Assembly (NCBI RefSeq): GCF_039729195.1
Contig: NZ_CP155796.1
Span: forward strand, 5,332,001-5,396,000
DNA length: 64,000 nucleotides
Direction: 5' to 3'
From: Mycobacterium sp. DL
GTDB lineage: Bacteria; Actinomycetota; Actinomycetes; Mycobacteriales; Mycobacteriaceae
Below, in pieces: positions 16,048-24,618 of this stretch. A program made the position numbers and the translations under genes. The notes beneath the pieces were generated by a model. That model searched no databases. It was given only the letters and a program-made list of their open reading frames with translations, and was not told the DNA's origin. The stretch's first letter is position 1, and the number at the start of each line of letters is the position of its first letter.

Positions 16048-17637
16048 ATGACCACACCATCCAATCAGCCAGTGGAGACACCGTCCGGGCTCCCGTTGGA
16101 GCCTGTGTACGGGCCGGCCGACCGGGCCGGCGACCAGCCGCCGCCGGGTACCTATCCCTTCACCCGAGGCAATTTTGCGTCCGGATACCGGGGCAAGACG
16201 TGGACCTTTCGGCAGTACTCCGGCTTCGGGACCGCCGAGGAGTCGAACCGCAGATATCGCTATCTGCTTGCCCAGGGTGGCACCGGATTGTCGGTGGCGC
16301 TGGACCTGCCCACTCAGTGCGGCTATGACTCCGATGACCCCGAGTTCGGCGAGGAGGTCGGCAGGGTCGGGGTGGCGGTCGACACGCTCGCCGATGCCGA
16401 GGTGCTGTTCGACAGCATTCCCCTGGACAAGATCAGCACCAGCTTCACGATCAACGGCACCGCGGCGATCCTGCTGGCGTTCTATGTGGCGGCCGCCGAA
16501 AAAGCCGGGGTGCCAAGGGAAAAGCTCACCGGCACCATTCAGAACGACATTCTCAAGGAATACGCCTCGCGCGGCACGTGGATCTGGCCCCCGGAGCCGT
16601 CGCTGCGGCTGATCGCCGACACCATCGAGTTCTGCGCATCGGAGGTGCCGAGGTTCAATGCGATCTCGGTTGCCGGTGCGCACTTCCGCGACGCGGGCGC
16701 CAACGCCGTTCAGGAGATGGCGTTCACGCTGGCCGACGGCGTCACCTACTGCGACACCGTGGTCGAACGCGGTCGGATGACGATCGACAAGTTCGCGCCG
16801 CAGATCTCGTTCTTCTTCTACACCCACGGCGACTTCTTCGAGGAGATCGCCAAGTACCGGGCCGGCCGCAGGCGCTGGGCGACGATCGTGCGGGAGCGCT
16901 ACGGAGCGACCACCGACAAGGCGTCGATGTTCCGCTTCGGTTGCGTGGCGGGCGGCGCGTCGCTGTATGCACCGCAGGCCCAGAACAATCTGGTGCGGGT
17001 GGCCTACGAGTCGATGGCGGCGGTGCTGGGCGGTGTGCAGTCGATGTTCACCGCGGCCTGGGATGAGCCTTTTGCACTGCCCAGTGAGGAATCGGCGACG
17101 CTGGCGCTGCGGACCCAGCAGATCCTCGCCTACGAGACCGGGGTCACCAAAGTCGCCGATCCGCTCGGTGGCTCGTACTTCGTCGAAGCGCTCACCGATG
17201 CCACCGAGGCCAAGATCATCGAGATCATGGACGATCTCGAGCAGCACGGTGGGATGGTGCGCTGCATCGAGGACGGCTATCTGCAGGGTCTGATCGCCGA
17301 CGAGGCGTACAAGATCCACCATGAGGTGGAGTCGGGTGTCCGGCCGGTCGTCGGCGTCAACAAGTTCGTCGTCGACGAGCCCCCACCGGACATCGTGACC
17401 TACGAACTCGACGCCGAAGGCCGTGACCTGCAACTCAAGCGACTGGCCAAGGTCAAGGCCGAACGCGATGGTGCGGCGGTCACGCAAGCGCTGGCGGCAT
17501 TGGCCAGATCCGCGGAGGGTGAGGACAATTTGATGCACAAGCTGATCGACTGCGCCAACGCCTACTGCACAGTGGGCGAGATGGTGTCGACTCTGAAGTC
17601 GGTGTGGGGCGAGTTTCAGCAGCCGGTGGTGTTCTAG
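16048..17637 (+). CDS. B12-dependent acyl-CoA mutase, large (substrate) subunit
   Basis: 529 aa, a TIM-barrel subunit of the methylmalonyl-CoA mutase family without the B12 domain, which is the next gene. By eye-alignment to Propionibacterium MCM, the substrate-carboxylate residues Tyr89 and Arg207 are kept as Y57 (FRQYSGF) and R175 (KEYASRGTW). Isobutyryl- and 2-hydroxyisobutyryl-CoA mutases have Phe/Ile and Gln there. The active-site pair Tyr243-His244 reads A211-H212 (VAGAHFRDAG), so the Tyr is Ala, which opens the pocket. I infer a carboxylated but bulkier acyl-CoA substrate. ATG 16048 is used. The 3' end overlaps the next GTG by 1 nt, and MeaB lies at 26224. Confidence 0.88.
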   Translation: MTTPSNQPVETPSGLPLEPVYGPADRAGDQPPPGTYPFTRGNFASGYRGKTWTFRQYSGFGTAEESNRRYRYLLAQGGTGLSVALDLPTQCGYDSDDPEFGEEVGRVGVAVDTLADAEVLFDSIPLDKISTSFTINGTAAILLAFYVAAAEKAGVPREKLTGTIQNDILKEYASRGTWIWPPEPSLRLIADTIEFCASEVPRFNAISVAGAHFRDAGANAVQEMAFTLADGVTYCDTVVERGRMTIDKFAPQISFFFYTHGDFFEEIAKYRAGRRRWATIVRERYGATTDKASMFRFGCVAGGASLYAPQAQNNLVRVAYESMAAVLGGVQSMFTAAWDEPFALPSEESATLALRTQQILAYETGVTKVADPLGGSYFVEALTDATEAKIIEIMDDLEQHGGMVRCIEDGYLQGLIADEAYKIHHEVESGVRPVVGVNKFVVDEPPPDIVTYELDAEGRDLQLKRLAKVKAERDGAAVTQALAALARSAEGEDNLMHKLIDCANAYCTVGEMVSTLKSVWGEFQQPVVF

Positions 17638-18038
17638 TGGCCACTCGAGTATTGGTCGCCAAGCCCGGCCTCGACGGACACGACCGGGGTGCCAAGATCG
17701 TCGCGCGAACTCTGCGCGACGCCGGCTTCGAGGTCATCTACACCGGCATCCGTCAGCGCATCGAGGACATCGTGTCCATCGCCCTGCAGGAAGACGTTGC
17801 ACTGGTGGGGCTTTCGATCCTCTCGGGTGCCCACGTCGCGTTGACCACCAGGACCGTCGACGCACTGCGTGCCGCGGACGCAGGTGACATCGCCGTTGTC
17901 GTCGGCGGCACGATCCCGCAGGGAGACGTCCAGAAGTTATTGGACGCAGGCGCGGCCGCAGTGTTCCCGACCGGCACCTCGCTGGAGACCCTGGTGCGCG
18001 ACGTGCGGGAGTTGACCGAGAAAGCAGGGGCTCAATGA
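17637..18038 (+). CDS. B12-binding small subunit of acyl-CoA mutase
   Basis: 133 aa, one cobalamin-binding Rossmann-like domain. The base-off/His-on motif DGHDRG lies at 13-18 (His15 as lower cobalt ligand), with LSILSGAH and VVGGTIP as the nucleotide-loop contacts. GTG 17637 overlaps the large-subunit TAG (TAGTG), giving tight coupling, and its own stop overlaps the next ATG. The product should form a heteromer with the 16048 protein. Confidence 0.9.
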   Translation: MATRVLVAKPGLDGHDRGAKIVARTLRDAGFEVIYTGIRQRIEDIVSIALQEDVALVGLSILSGAHVALTTRTVDALRAADAGDIAVVVGGTIPQGDVQKLLDAGAAAVFPTGTSLETLVRDVRELTEKAGAQ

Positions 18039-18994
18039 GACTGGGCGTGATGATCGGAGCCGAGCGCGGCGACATGTCGCGCAAGGTGAAGAAGCTGGTA
18101 GCCGACATCGAGTGGGCCGAAGAGGCGGGCCTGGACACCGCGTGGATGCCCCAGGTGCCCGACGACTTCGACTGCCTGACGATGGTGGCGCTGATGGCGG
18201 CACACAGTTCCCGCATCGAACTGGGCACCGCAGTGGTGCCACTGCAAGCGCAGCACCCGATCGCGCTTGCCCGGCAGGCGCTTTCGGTGAACGCGATGGC
18301 GGCCGGTCGGCTGGCGTTGGGTGTGGGGCCATCACACCACTGGATCGTCAGGGACATGCTCGGGCTGCCCTACGAGAAGCCGGCGGGCTACACCCGCGAC
18401 TACCTCGAGGTGTTGAATGCCGCGACCGCAGGCCCGGGTCCGGTCGACGTGGAGAACTCCTCCTTCACCGTGCACAATCCCACCGCACTGGGCGCCGAAC
18501 CCCCGATGCCGGTGCTGGTCGCCGCGCTGGGGCCGGTGATGCTCCAGATCGCGGGAGAACTGGCCGACGGGACCGTGCTGTGGATGGCCGATGAGAAGTC
18601 CATCGGTGAGCACATCGCGCCGAAGATCAACAAAGCCGCCGCCGAGGCGGGACGACCCGCACCGCGCGTGGTTGCGGGTATTCCGGTCTGTCTGTGCGCG
18701 AACTCCGAGATCGACGCGGCCAAGGACCGGGCCAACCGGATCCTGGCCGAGGCGGAGACGTCGCCCAACTACCAGAAGTTGCTGGACCGCGGGGATGCGC
18801 GCAATGTCGGAGACCTGTGCGCAGCCGGCGATGAAGAGGCAATCCTGGCTCGTTTCAAGCAGTTCGCGGACGCCGGTGTCACCGACCTGTCGGTGCGATT
18901 GCTGCCCATCGGGGACACCCGAGACGAGCTCATCGCGTCGAAGTACCGCACCAGAGAAGTGATCGCGGAGCTCGCCGAGGTCATTCGATCGTGA
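18035..18994 (+). CDS. LLM class (F420/FMN) oxidoreductase
   Basis: 319 aa, luciferase-like TIM barrel. Visible family features are LVADIEWAEEAGLDTAWMPQ, RIELGTAVVPLQAQHPIALARQALSV and GRLALGVGPSHHWIV, the last typical of the F420-dependent subgroup. Likely redox of a CoA ester or ketone with F420 or FMN. It overlaps the mutase small subunit and the CoA-transferase by 4 nt each, so it belongs to the mutase pathway. Confidence 0.85.
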   Translation: MRLGVMIGAERGDMSRKVKKLVADIEWAEEAGLDTAWMPQVPDDFDCLTMVALMAAHSSRIELGTAVVPLQAQHPIALARQALSVNAMAAGRLALGVGPSHHWIVRDMLGLPYEKPAGYTRDYLEVLNAATAGPGPVDVENSSFTVHNPTALGAEPPMPVLVAALGPVMLQIAGELADGTVLWMADEKSIGEHIAPKINKAAAEAGRPAPRVVAGIPVCLCANSEIDAAKDRANRILAEAETSPNYQKLLDRGDARNVGDLCAAGDEEAILARFKQFADAGVTDLSVRLLPIGDTRDELIASKYRTREVIAELAEVIRS

Positions 18995-20067
18995 CGACGC
19001 CGGGGCCGCTGGCGGGCATCCGCATCCTCGAGGTCGGGGTGATGCTGGCGGGGCCGTACGCGACCATGCTGCTCGCCGATCTCGGTGCGGACGTGATCAA
19101 GATAGAGCCGCCAGGGGGTGAGATCTCGCGGCAGGTCAGCGACAGCTACTTCGCCAGCCTCAACCGCAACAAACAGAGTGTGTGCCTGGACCTGCGGTCT
19201 GCTCAGGGACGCGCCCGGTTGGGCGAGCTCGTCGCGGATTCCCATGCGCTGCTTGTCAACATGAAGCCGTCGGCGATCAAGCGACTCGGCCTGACCTACG
19301 AGTCGCTGCGTGAGTTCAACGAGCGCATCGTCTGCGTGGCGATGACCGGTTTCGGCCTCGACGGAGGCGACGATCCCGCGTTCGACTACGTCATCCAGGC
19401 GGCCACCGGGGTGGCGGCCATGACGGGTGACCCGCAGGGGCCGCCGACGCTGCCAGGGTATTCCTCTGTCGACAACTCGACCGGTCTGACTGCTGCGGTG
19501 GGTCTACTGGCCAAGATCGTCTCCGGCCGCGGTGGTCAGGTCGACGTGTCACTGCGTGACGTGATGCTCTCCCAGCTCAACTACCGCGCCGCGGCGTTCC
19601 TCAACGACGGCATCGAGCCGCGTCGGTACCCTGACGGAGCGCATTCGTACTATGTTCCGGCGCAGCTGTTTTCGACCGCGGAGGGGTATCTCGCACTCTT
19701 CATCACCCACGACGCGTTCTGGGCGGCATTTGCGGCCGAAGCCGGCATCGAGGGATTCCCGACGATGGCCGAACGCGCAAGTCAACGCGATGAGGTGCTG
19801 GCGGTCGTCAGCGCCGCGCTGGCCGCCGACACTGCCGCCAACTGGGAATCGCGGCTGCGGCCGTTGGGAATTCCCGTCTCCGCCGTGCGCACCTTGCCGG
19901 AGGCGCTTGCCGCGACTCCGGAGGTGGTGGTCACCGCGGGCGACTTCGACCTGGTGGGCAGCCCGATCCGGATCGCGGGCTACGAACCCACCTACCGGGC
20001 CGCGCCGCGACTCGACGACCATCACGCCCTCGACGGGGGTGCGGCGCGTGCGAATCACTCGTCGTAA
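18991..20067 (+). CDS. CaiB/BaiF (family III) CoA-transferase
   Basis: 358 aa. Opens LAGIRILEVGVMLAGPYATMLLADLGADVIKIEPPGG, the family III signature; the catalytic Asp is D161 (SVDNSTG), where the acyl anhydride forms. GTG 18991 overlaps the previous stop by 4 nt. Ends the mutase operon and overlaps the convergent ferredoxin stop by 13 nt. It probably moves CoA from a donor thioester onto the mutase-pathway acid. Confidence 0.88.
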   Translation: MTTPGPLAGIRILEVGVMLAGPYATMLLADLGADVIKIEPPGGEISRQVSDSYFASLNRNKQSVCLDLRSAQGRARLGELVADSHALLVNMKPSAIKRLGLTYESLREFNERIVCVAMTGFGLDGGDDPAFDYVIQAATGVAAMTGDPQGPPTLPGYSSVDNSTGLTAAVGLLAKIVSGRGGQVDVSLRDVMLSQLNYRAAAFLNDGIEPRRYPDGAHSYYVPAQLFSTAEGYLALFITHDAFWAAFAAEAGIEGFPTMAERASQRDEVLAVVSAALAADTAANWESRLRPLGIPVSAVRTLPEALAATPEVVVTAGDFDLVGSPIRIAGYEPTYRAAPRLDDHHALDGGAARANHSS

Positions 20068-20345
20068 TTGACTGTCACCGAGGGAGTGTCGGGAACGGCC
20101 TGGCAGGTGAGCACGTATCCGTCTGCGACCTCGTCCTCGGTCAGCGCGTCGTTGACCCGCATCGTCGCGGTGCCTTCGGTCAGATGTGCCATACAGGTTC
20201 CGCAGTTTCCTGCCTCGCAGGAGAAGGGCGGACCCATCCCCGCGCGGCGGGCACTCTCGAGGAGCGTCTCGCCGGGTTTGGGCGAGACCGACGCGGTGCT
20301 GCCGTCCAGTTGGATGGTGACGGTTGCGGTGTCCGTCTCTGTCAC
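20055..20345 (-). CDS. 2Fe-2S plant-type ferredoxin
   Basis: 96 aa. Cluster cysteines C43-x4-C48-x2-C51-x29-C81 (SCEAGNCGTCMAH, VLTCQA) match plant/putidaredoxin-like chloroplast-type ferredoxins found as electron donors or reductase C-domains in oxygenases. GTG 20345 is preferred with GGGGG 5-6 nt upstream; the frame is open to 20438 but would run through the palindrome at 20414-20432. It could feed a monooxygenase or flavoprotein of the neighbouring pathway. Divergent from the ligase operon at 20466. Confidence 0.82.
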   Translation of the reverse strand: MTETDTATVTIQLDGSTASVSPKPGETLLESARRAGMGPPFSCEAGNCGTCMAHLTEGTATMRVNDALTEDEVADGYVLTCQAVPDTPSVTVNYDE

Positions 20346-20413
20346 GGTGCCCCCAGATCCCGGTGCTGCGGGTCGGTCATGTGACCCTCTTTCGACATTG
20401 TCATTCTGATAAT

Positions 20414-20432
20414 AGGAGAATACTATTCTCCT
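20414..20432. promoter_or_regulatory. GAGAAT-N3-ATTCTC operator, copy 1
   Basis: AGGAGAATACTATTCTCCT, a perfect 19-bp palindrome around one central base; the shared core is 20416-20430. It lies 34 bp upstream of the ligase ATG (20466) and 69 bp upstream of the divergent ferredoxin GTG, so it could control both. Same motif as at 26154, 32686 and 62601. Confidence 0.75.
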
Positions 20433-20465
20433 GAACAAACGCTAGTCCTCTCGCACACATCATCC

Positions 20466-21896
20466 ATGACTTCCGGAAGGGGCGCGCGCGACGTGAGTGA
20501 GCCGATGGCGCTCGCCTTCGAGGATCGGGAGTACACCCTGACCGACCTCGACGCGCTGGCCGACGGGATGGCTCTGGTGCTCGCAGAGCGCGGCGTCGGC
20601 CCGGGCAGCCGGGTCGCGGTGATGTCGTCGAACCGTCCGGAGTTCGTGGTCGCACTGCGCGCGATCTGGCGACTGGGCGCCGCCGCGGTGCTGTTGAGCC
20701 CCGCCTGGAAGCAGGCCGAGGTCAGCCATGCGTTGTCGCTGACCACGGCGTCGCACGCGGTCGGCGACCACCCGGTGCTCGCCGAGTTGATGCCGATGGT
20801 GCACCTGGACGACCCGATCACACCGGCACACCGTGGGGCTGAAACGGTCGACGTCAGCACCGACGGCGACGCGGTCTTCGTGTTCAGCTCCGGAACCACG
20901 GGCATGCCCAAGGCGGTGCGTCACACGCACGCGTCGTTGGCGGTCGCGGTGCGTCACTGGCGTGGCGCACTGCAGTTGTCGGCAACCGACCGGATGCAGG
21001 TGATGACGCCGCCGTCTCACATCCTCGGTCTGCTCAACATCGTGACGGCGCTCGACACAGGGACCTGGATCCGGCTGCACTCCCGCTTCGACATCGACAC
21101 GATGCTGCGCCACATCGAATCCGACCGCATCACCATCGAGATGGCGGTCGCCCCGATCGCGCTGGCGCTGTCCGCGCACCCGCGTCTGGAGTCCTACGAC
21201 CTCTCGTCGCTGCGGTACATCATGTGGTGTGCCACCCCGGTCACACAGAGTGTGGCCGAAGCCGTCACCGAACGCTCCGGCGTCCCGTGGGTCACCGCAT
21301 ACGGGGCCAGCGAATTGCCGGTCATCTCGTGCAACACGATCGAGGGCGCGCGGCTGGACACCGTCGGCCGGCCGGTGCCCGGGGTCCAGGTGCGGACCGT
21401 GTCGCTGGACAGCGGCGAGGCGCTGGAGGTCGGAGCCGAAGGGGAGATCCAGGTGCTCTCGGAGTCGGTGATGGCCGGCTATCTGCCTGTCGACACGACC
21501 GCCGAGATGTTTGCCGACGGTTGGTACCGCACCGGCGATGTCGGTTACCTCGACCGGGACGGGTGGTTGCGGATCACCGACCGCGCCAAGGAGATGATCA
21601 AGGTCCGCGGATTCCAGGTCGCGCCTGCCGAGATCGAGGCGGTGTTGCACGGGCACCCCGCCGTCGCGGACTGCGCGGTCTTCGGGGTGCCCGACGGGGC
21701 CAATGGCGAGGCCGTGGTGGCCGCCGTGAGACCCGTCATGACTGTGGATCCCGACGTGCTGGTCTCGCTGGTCGCGGACCGGTTGGCGTCCTACAAGCGC
21801 CTGAGTCGAGTGTTCTTCGTGTCCGAGATACCCCGTCTGCCGTCGGGGAAGGTATTGCGCCGAGTGCTGAAGGAGCGTCTGTGGACGTCCGTCTGA
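20466..21896 (+). CDS. Acyl-CoA ligase (AMP-binding, FadD-type)
   Basis: 476 aa. Motifs: VFSSGTTGMPKAVRHTH (A3), AYGASELP (A5), YRTGDVGYLDRDGWLRITDRAKEMIKVRGFQVAPAEIE (A7-A8) and LPSGKVLRRVLK with the catalytic Lys. At 476 aa it is short for the family and its N-terminal domain is trimmed. Activates an acid for the dehydrogenase and hydratase encoded next. ATG 20466 is used; GTG 20493 is possible. Its 3' end overlaps the next gene by 16 nt. Confidence 0.87.
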   Translation: MTSGRGARDVSEPMALAFEDREYTLTDLDALADGMALVLAERGVGPGSRVAVMSSNRPEFVVALRAIWRLGAAAVLLSPAWKQAEVSHALSLTTASHAVGDHPVLAELMPMVHLDDPITPAHRGAETVDVSTDGDAVFVFSSGTTGMPKAVRHTHASLAVAVRHWRGALQLSATDRMQVMTPPSHILGLLNIVTALDTGTWIRLHSRFDIDTMLRHIESDRITIEMAVAPIALALSAHPRLESYDLSSLRYIMWCATPVTQSVAEAVTERSGVPWVTAYGASELPVISCNTIEGARLDTVGRPVPGVQVRTVSLDSGEALEVGAEGEIQVLSESVMAGYLPVDTTAEMFADGWYRTGDVGYLDRDGWLRITDRAKEMIKVRGFQVAPAEIEAVLHGHPAVADCAVFGVPDGANGEAVVAAVRPVMTVDPDVLVSLVADRLASYKRLSRVFFVSEIPRLPSGKVLRRVLKERLWTSV

Positions 21897-22696
21897 CAAG
21901 TGAACAACAACAGTTGAGGGAAGCCGCGGCCAAGCTGGCCGACGACCTCGGTCCGGGGTCGGTCGCCGATCTCGACGACGAGAGTCGGGTGACGCGGCTG
22001 GAGAAAGCCGTGGACGCCATCGGCTTCCGGACACTGCGCTCCGACGGTGCCTCCGGTGTCGAGGTCGCAATCGTCGCGGAGGAGTTCGCCCGCGGTCTGG
22101 TCGACGCGCCGTTTCTCGGTCCGCTGCTCAGCGACGATCTGAATCGTCGGCTCGGTCACGAATCGGATTCAGCCGCTGAGGTGTTCGAATCGGTGGACCT
22201 GACGGGAAGCCTGGCCGGAGTGGTCGAGTCGCCGACCGGGCTCAGCGATCTCTCCGAGGAGGACGCGGACCGGTGGCGCGCGCTCGCGCTGACTGTGACG
22301 TGCGCCGACCTGGTGGGCGCCGCGCGCGGCACCCATGCGCTCGCGTGCGAATACGCCAAGGTCCGCGAGCAGTACGGTGCCACCATCGGTTCCTACCAGG
22401 CGGTGGGGCATCTGCTGGCCGAGGCGCTGGCTCTGATCGAGGGATCGATCAGCGTGTCACGCCACGCCGCGTGGGCAGTCGACGAACTACCCGTCGCCGA
22501 GGCGCTCGAGGCCGCGCGCGTCGCCAAGATCTACTGCGCGCGTGCGGCGTTGACCGTGTGCGAAACATCGATTCAGGTGCACGGCGGCATCGGCAACACC
22601 TGGGAATGCCTGGCGCACGTGTATCTACGCCGGGTGCTGGCCGCCACCGAGACCTGGCCCGTGAAGTTGGAGGAGTTGACCATTGGACTTTCGTGA
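21881..22696 (+). CDS. Acyl-CoA dehydrogenase, small (beta-like) subunit
   Basis: 271 aa, about 100 shorter than a full enzyme. C-terminal half is clear (REQYGATIGSYQAVGHLLAEALALIEGS, QVHGGIGNTWECLAHVYLRRVL), but the central FAD-binding beta domain is mostly missing. This is the beta-type chain seen in ChsE-like alpha2beta2 dehydrogenases. GTG 21881 has AGGAG 6 nt upstream and lies inside the ligase 3' end. Overlaps the next gene by 14 nt, supporting a heteromer. Confidence 0.83.
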   Translation: MDVRLTSEQQQLREAAAKLADDLGPGSVADLDDESRVTRLEKAVDAIGFRTLRSDGASGVEVAIVAEEFARGLVDAPFLGPLLSDDLNRRLGHESDSAAEVFESVDLTGSLAGVVESPTGLSDLSEEDADRWRALALTVTCADLVGAARGTHALACEYAKVREQYGATIGSYQAVGHLLAEALALIEGSISVSRHAAWAVDELPVAEALEAARVAKIYCARAALTVCETSIQVHGGIGNTWECLAHVYLRRVLAATETWPVKLEELTIGLS

Positions 22697-23780
22697 TTCC
22701 ACCGAGGAGGCCGCGTTCCGCGACCGGTTGCGCGGTTGGCTGACCGAGCAGAAGGGCAAGTTCCCGACCTCGGGTGACGAGTACTGGGCCAAAGCAGGCG
22801 AGTGGCACCAGGCGCTGTTCGAGGCCGGATTCTTCGGCACGTCATGGCCCAAGGAGTACGGCGGCCAGGACCTGCCGCCGGTGTACGACGTGATCGTCGA
22901 CGAGGAGATCGCGAAGGGCGGCGCGCCGGCCCGCCCGAGTCTGGGTTACCTCGTCGTCGGGTTGAGCCACCACGGCAACGAGGAACTGCGACAACGGTTT
23001 CTGCCGGGAATGATCAACGGCACCGAGCGGTGGTGTCAGGGTTTCAGCGAACCCGGTGCCGGGTCGGATCTGGCGTCGCTGACGACGACCGCCACCCGAG
23101 ACGACTCCAACCCCGATGAGTACGTGATCCACGGGCACAAGATCTGGACGAGCTACTCCGACGTCGCCGACTGGTGTCTGGTGCTGGCGCGCACGGATAA
23201 AAACGTGCCCAAACACAAAGGCATCTCGGCGTTCATCGTCTCGATGCACCAGCCCGGGATCGTGCAGCGACCACTGAAGATGATCAGTGGGGTCACCAAA
23301 GAGTTCGGCCAGGTCGAGTTCGACGGCGCCAGGGTGTCCGCCGACAACATGGTCGGCGCGCCGGGCGACGGCTGGAAACTCGCGATGACCGTGGTCAGCC
23401 ATGAGCGCGAACCCTCGACGTTGGGGTTCTCGGCGCGCTACGGCAAGCTGGTGCGCCAGTTGGCCTCTCGCTCCGAGGGCGCGGCACCGGATGAGCTGTC
23501 GTGGGCCTGGGTGCAGACCGAGATGCTGCGGTTGCACGTGCGCAGGCGACTCTCCGAACAACTCGACGGACTGACGCACGGACCGCAGGGTTCGCTGGAC
23601 AAGCTGCTGATGACGTGGGTCGAGCAGTCCGTCGGCCATGCGACGCTGGCCACCCTGGGCACCAGGGATCCGGAACTGTTCGACGCCTACATGTACAGCC
23701 GCGCCCAAAGCGTGATGGGTGGAACGTCGCAGATCCAGAAGAACATCATCGCTCAGCGGATTCTCGGGTTGGGAGCCTAA
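22683..23780 (+). CDS. Acyl-CoA dehydrogenase, large (alpha-like) subunit
   Basis: 365 aa, complete fold: helical N domain (TEEAAFRDRLRGWL), FAD domain (WCQGFSEPGAGSDLASL, GHKIWTSYSDVADWCLVLART) and C domain ending VMGGTSQIQKNIIAQRILGLG, the usual signature. It starts with TTG at 22683 supported by GGAGGAG 7 nt upstream. With the preceding 271-aa chain it should form an alpha2beta2 enzyme for a bulky acyl-CoA. Confidence 0.87.
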   Translation: MDFRDSTEEAAFRDRLRGWLTEQKGKFPTSGDEYWAKAGEWHQALFEAGFFGTSWPKEYGGQDLPPVYDVIVDEEIAKGGAPARPSLGYLVVGLSHHGNEELRQRFLPGMINGTERWCQGFSEPGAGSDLASLTTTATRDDSNPDEYVIHGHKIWTSYSDVADWCLVLARTDKNVPKHKGISAFIVSMHQPGIVQRPLKMISGVTKEFGQVEFDGARVSADNMVGAPGDGWKLAMTVVSHEREPSTLGFSARYGKLVRQLASRSEGAAPDELSWAWVQTEMLRLHVRRRLSEQLDGLTHGPQGSLDKLLMTWVEQSVGHATLATLGTRDPELFDAYMYSRAQSVMGGTSQIQKNIIAQRILGLGA

Positions 23781-24548
23781 ATGTACGACATGCCAGATGA
23801 AATCGATGTCCGCGCCGAGGGTGGCCTGCGGATCATCACCCTCAACCGGCCCGATGAGCTCAACGCCGTCAACGACGCGCTGCACGTGGGACTGGCGAAG
23901 GTGTGGGAGGCGCTCAACGAGGACGCCGACGCGCGGGCCGCGGTGATCACCGGTGCGGGGCGGGCGTTCTCGGCAGGCGGTGACTTCAACTACCTCGACG
24001 AACTTCGTGGCAACGAGGCCCTGCGCCAGAAGACGATCAAGCACGGCCGCGACCTCGTTGTGGGTATGGTGCGGTGCCGCATCCCGGTGATCGCCGCGGT
24101 CAACGGTCCGGCGGTGGGTCTCGGTTGCAGCCTCGCCGCCCTGTCCGACATCGTCTACATCGCGGAGAACGCCTTCTTCGCCGATCCGCATGTCCAGATC
24201 GGTTTGGTCGCCGCAGACGGCGGCCCGCTGGTCTGGGGTTCGCAGATCAGCCTGTTGCAGGCCAAGGAGTTCGCGTTGACCGGGGTGCGGATCAAAGCCC
24301 AACGGGCGGTCGAACTCGGTCTCGCGAACCACGTCGTCGCCGATCCACTGGCCGAGGCGACCGCGTGTGCGAAGAAGATCCTGGAGTTGCCGCAGCAGGC
24401 CGTCGAGGCCACCAAGCGGCTGATGAACATCCAACTGGAGCGGTCGGTGATGGCCTCGCTGGACTACGCCAACCTCGCGGAGTACGTGTCGTTCGGCACC
24501 GCCGACTTCAACAAGATCGTCGACGGCCTGATCGCCAAGCAGACGTAA
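23781..24548 (+). CDS. Enoyl-CoA hydratase/isomerase (crotonase family)
   Basis: 255 aa. Crotonase elements: ITLNRPDELNAVND, oxyanion loops RAFSAGGDFNY and PAVGLGCSLAALSDI, and FADPHVQIGLVAADGGPLVW at the active-site loop. The Glu pair of a standard hydratase is not obvious there (QIGLVAADGG), so isomerase or hydrolase activity is possible. It starts directly after the dehydrogenase stop and is the last gene of the 20466 operon. Confidence 0.85.
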   Translation: MYDMPDEIDVRAEGGLRIITLNRPDELNAVNDALHVGLAKVWEALNEDADARAAVITGAGRAFSAGGDFNYLDELRGNEALRQKTIKHGRDLVVGMVRCRIPVIAAVNGPAVGLGCSLAALSDIVYIAENAFFADPHVQIGLVAADGGPLVWGSQISLLQAKEFALTGVRIKAQRAVELGLANHVVADPLAEATACAKKILELPQQAVEATKRLMNIQLERSVMASLDYANLAEYVSFGTADFNKIVDGLIAKQT

Positions 24549-24555
24549 CCTCGCC

Positions 24556-24618
24556 CCGCGGAATAGCATTCCTGGTCGTCAGAGCGTGAGATTCACAGCC
24601 CGGAACGCTATTCCGCGG
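24556..24618. repeat. Hairpin repeat element, copy A (63 bp)
   Basis: Arms CCGCGGAATAGCATTCC (24556-24572) and GGAACGCTATTCCGCGG (24602-24618) pair with one mismatch around a 29-nt loop. It lies between the convergent crotonase and SDR genes, its right arm covering the SDR stop (TAG, 24608-24610) and last codons. It could act as a bidirectional terminator, although there is no U tract. Near-identical arms recur at 51242-51302 inside a coding region, so it is a repeat family rather than only a terminator. Confidence 0.75.

Noticed and set aside
15916..17538. 540-codon frame opposite the mutase large subunit
   Set aside because: No recognisable domain; sense strand is an unambiguous B12 mutase.
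20460..24569. Long minus-strand frames (536 and 575 codons) opposite the ligase and dehydrogenase genes
   Set aside because: Typical GC-driven shadows with repetitive Arg/Gly/Asp content and no motifs; plus-strand genes are well supported.
24556..24618. Hairpin repeat as a plain intrinsic terminator
   Set aside because: No U tract, and the same arms occur inside a coding region at 51242-51302, so termination cannot be its only explanation, although it may also terminate.
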